Assembly (NCBI GenBank): GCA_965250105.1
Contig: OZ252290.1
Coordinates: 806,001 to 870,000, forward strand
DNA: 64,000 nt
Reading direction: 5' to 3'
From: JBCBSK01 sp965250105
GTDB lineage: Bacteria; Pseudomonadota; Alphaproteobacteria; Rhizobiales; Tepidamorphaceae
Shown here: positions 62,944-64,000 of the stretch, one piece after another
Layout of the letters: every line of letters begins with the position of its first letter
Numbering within the stretch: position 1 is the first letter of the stretch
The notes under the pieces: generated by a model
Seen by the model: the letters and a program-made list of their open reading frames with translations, nothing else
What the model was told of the DNA's origin: nothing
The model's database searches: none
Position numbers and translations under genes: made by a program

Positions 62944-63216
62944 TTAGCGGTATTGCTGGATACGCGTGGTGCGCAGGCCCGCGAGCCCATGCGCATCGAT
63001 CGAGCGCTGCCAGGCGAGAAACTCCTCGACCGTGAGGCGGTAGCGCTGACAGGCTTCGTCGAGGCTGAGCAGTCCGCCGCGCACGGCCGCGACCACTTCC
63101 GCCTTGCGCCGGATGACCCAGCGCCGTGTGTTCCCCGGGGGCAGATCCGCAAGCGTCAACGGACTGCCGTCCGGGCCGATGACATAACGCGTCTTCGGCC
63201 GAGGGTGCTCGGTCAT
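62944..63216 (-). CDS. sciP: CtrA inhibitor SciP (DUF1153)
   Basis: A 90-residue DUF1153 protein. SciP binds the master regulator CtrA and DNA, restraining CtrA-activated genes after division. The hallmark is KTRYVIGPDGSPLTLADLPP followed by RRWVIRRKAEVVAAVRGGL, LSLDEACQRYRLTVEEFLAW, a helix-turn-helix, then QRSIDAHGLAGLRTTRIQQY. ATG 63216 begins the conserved MTEHPRPKTRYV; an alternative start 9 codons upstream lacks conservation. It lies directly upstream of fliF, with an inverted-repeat and CtrA-like element before it. Confidence 0.93.
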   Translation of the reverse strand: MTEHPRPKTRYVIGPDGSPLTLADLPPGNTRRWVIRRKAEVVAAVRGGLLSLDEACQRYRLTVEEFLAWQRSIDAHGLAGLRTTRIQQYR

Positions 63217-63272
63217 GTTACTCTCACTACTTACGCGAACCAAACACGTTGAGGGAAGCGTAAGCAGGCTGG

Positions 63273-63289
63273 CTTAAGAATTGCCTAAG
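63273..63289 (-). promoter_or_regulatory. CtrA-like motif and alternating repeats upstream of sciP
   Basis: TTAA (63274-63277), seven bases, CTAA (63285-63288) matches the CtrA box with one mismatch. The surrounding bases form alternating inverted repeats: TAAGC (63261-63265) with GCTTA (63272-63276), and GGCTTA (63271-63276) with TAAGCC (63286-63291). It is 57-73 bases upstream of the sciP start. Confidence 0.4.
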
Positions 63290-63351
63290 CCGATGGTCGC
63301 AATGCCGTTAACGGACTGAAAACCAAGGAATGCCGACGAGAACAGACCGCT

Positions 63352-64000
63352 TTACTGGCGTGCCTGGGCATCGAGATCGGCGAATGTCCGGCCCTCCTCG
63401 GCGAGCCGCCGGACCAGCGGCGACACCGACCAGGCCGACGGATCGGCTGCCGCGAGAGCGTCGAGCCTGTCGGCGACGGCCGCGAGCCCCATCGTGTCGG
63501 CCTGGTGCATCGGTCCGCCCTTGTGGCGCGGAAAGCCATAGCCGTGGATCTTCACGACATCGATGTCGACCGGCGCCAGCGCGATCCCCTCGTCGAGGAT
63601 CTTGGCCCCTTCATTGATCATGGCGAGCAGCAGCCGCTCCATGATCTGATCGGCGGTGAAGCCGCGCGGCGTGATGCCGCGCGCCGCGCGCTCCGCCTCG
63701 ATCACCGCCAGGACGTCCGGGTCGGCCACGGGTTTGCGCGGACCGTCGGGATAGGCGAACCAGCCCTTGCCGTTCTTCTGGCCGAACCGGCCGCCTTCGC
63801 ACAGAAGGTCGGCGATCCGCACATAGCGCGCCTTGGGATCGCGGGTCGCGGCCTTCGCCTTCCGGTTGGCCCAGGAAATGTCGAGCCCGGCGAGATCCTG
63901 CACCGCATACATGCCCATGGCGAAGCCGTAGCCGCGCATGGCGCCGTCGATCTCCGAGGGCGTCGCGCCCTCTTCAAGCAGGATATCGCCATGCAGCCTG
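63352..64000 (-). CDS. 3-hydroxyacyl-CoA dehydrogenase/enoyl-CoA hydratase C-terminal part (5' beyond window)
   Basis: The frame is open to the window edge and covers at least 215 residues of the C-terminal part of a FadB/FadJ-type protein: LLEEGATPSEIDGAMRGYGF and AMGMYAVQDLAGLDISWANR, then GGRFGQKNGKGWFAYPDGPR (C-terminal dehydrogenase domain), and a second such domain with MERLLLAMINEGAKILDEGI. The N-terminal hydratase and NAD-binding parts are outside. Function: oxidation of 3-hydroxyacyl-CoA in beta-oxidation. Stop at 63352. Confidence 0.9.
   Translation of the reverse strand, partial: RLHGDILLEEGATPSEIDGAMRGYGFAMGMYAVQDLAGLDISWANRKAKAATRDPKARYVRIADLLCEGGRFGQKNGKGWFAYPDGPRKPVADPDVLAVIEAERAARGITPRGFTADQIMERLLLAMINEGAKILDEGIALAPVDIDVVKIHGYGFPRHKGGPMHQADTMGLAAVADRLDALAAADPSAWSVSPLVRRLAEEGRTFADLDAQARQ

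Overview
This window is a gene-dense, high-GC stretch of an alphaproteobacterial chromosome. The combination of a Ros/MucR zinc-finger regulator, the cell-cycle regulator SciP, the order sciP-fliF-fliG-fliH(flbE)-fliN-flbD-flhA, DUF2852, DUF6456 and a DUF853 HerA-like ATPase points to Alphaproteobacteria, probably Hyphomicrobiales (Rhizobiales) or a close relative of that order and the Caulobacterales. I see no insertion sequence, prophage, CRISPR array, rRNA or tRNA. It reads as stable core chromosome with metabolic islands.

Layout. 1-2.2 kb: a two-gene unit of DNA-binding proteins (a protein carrying only the DNA-binding domain of DnaA, and a DUF6456 protein) with repeated operator-like motifs upstream, then mucR behind a 650-base AT-richer leader. 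2.8-5.8 kb: msrB translationally coupled to an isochorismatase-like hydrolase, then a glutaryl-CoA dehydrogenase and a small membrane protein. 6.0-12.8 kb: propionate/methylmalonyl-CoA module (both mutase subunits, an SDR, the mutase chaperone MeaB) enclosing a methionine-rich exported protein. 13-23.2 kb: mixed housekeeping (DUF4332, DUF853 ATPase, M20 dipeptidase, amidohydrolase, cell-wall amidase coupled to a DjlA-like co-chaperone, extensin-like lipoprotein, amidase, DUF2852). 23.8-30.9 kb: ClC transporter, TetR/SDR pair, TrmO, ferrochelatase, EttA. 30.9-38.8 kb: dxs, pirin, xseB, histone-deacetylase-like enzyme, then an SDR/enoyl-CoA hydratase/acyl-CoA dehydrogenase run. 38.9-44.4 kb: Sua5-type TsaC, an FAD-linked 2-hydroxyacid dehydrogenase, an SRAP (YedK/HMCES) protein, a heptosyltransferase. 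44.5-48 kb: TAXI-type TRAP transporter. 48-55 kb: OmpA-family protein, MarR-GNAT fusion, methyltransferase, VOC protein, and a GlxA-type regulator divergent from formate-tetrahydrofolate ligase. 55-63.3 kb: flagellar export and basal-body genes with sciP. The window ends inside a 3-hydroxyacyl-CoA dehydrogenase.

How the parts work together. MutA/MutB with MeaB feed propionyl-CoA products to succinyl-CoA, and the acyl-CoA dehydrogenases, hydratases and the 3-hydroxyacyl-CoA dehydrogenase give this stretch a fatty/organic-acid flavour. TsaC and TrmO act on the same tRNA position (t6A37). The flagellar genes form one tightly packed reverse-strand operon, fliF to flbD, followed by flhA with its own upstream region; sciP sits just upstream, and CtrA-like TTAA-N7-TTAA motifs lie before sciP, fliF and flhA, with an exact one between the extensin-like lipoprotein and the amidase.

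The best candidates for undescribed biology are: an SRAP protein ending in a beta-clamp-binding pentapeptide; the DnaA-domain-IV-only protein with its own repeated operators; two tiny membrane proteins (27 and 42 residues) with strong ribosome binding sites; a msrB leader with two mutually exclusive hairpins; and a perfect 8-3-8 palindrome between a GlxA-type regulator and fhs. All family names come from reading the sequence and recalling families; no database search was run.
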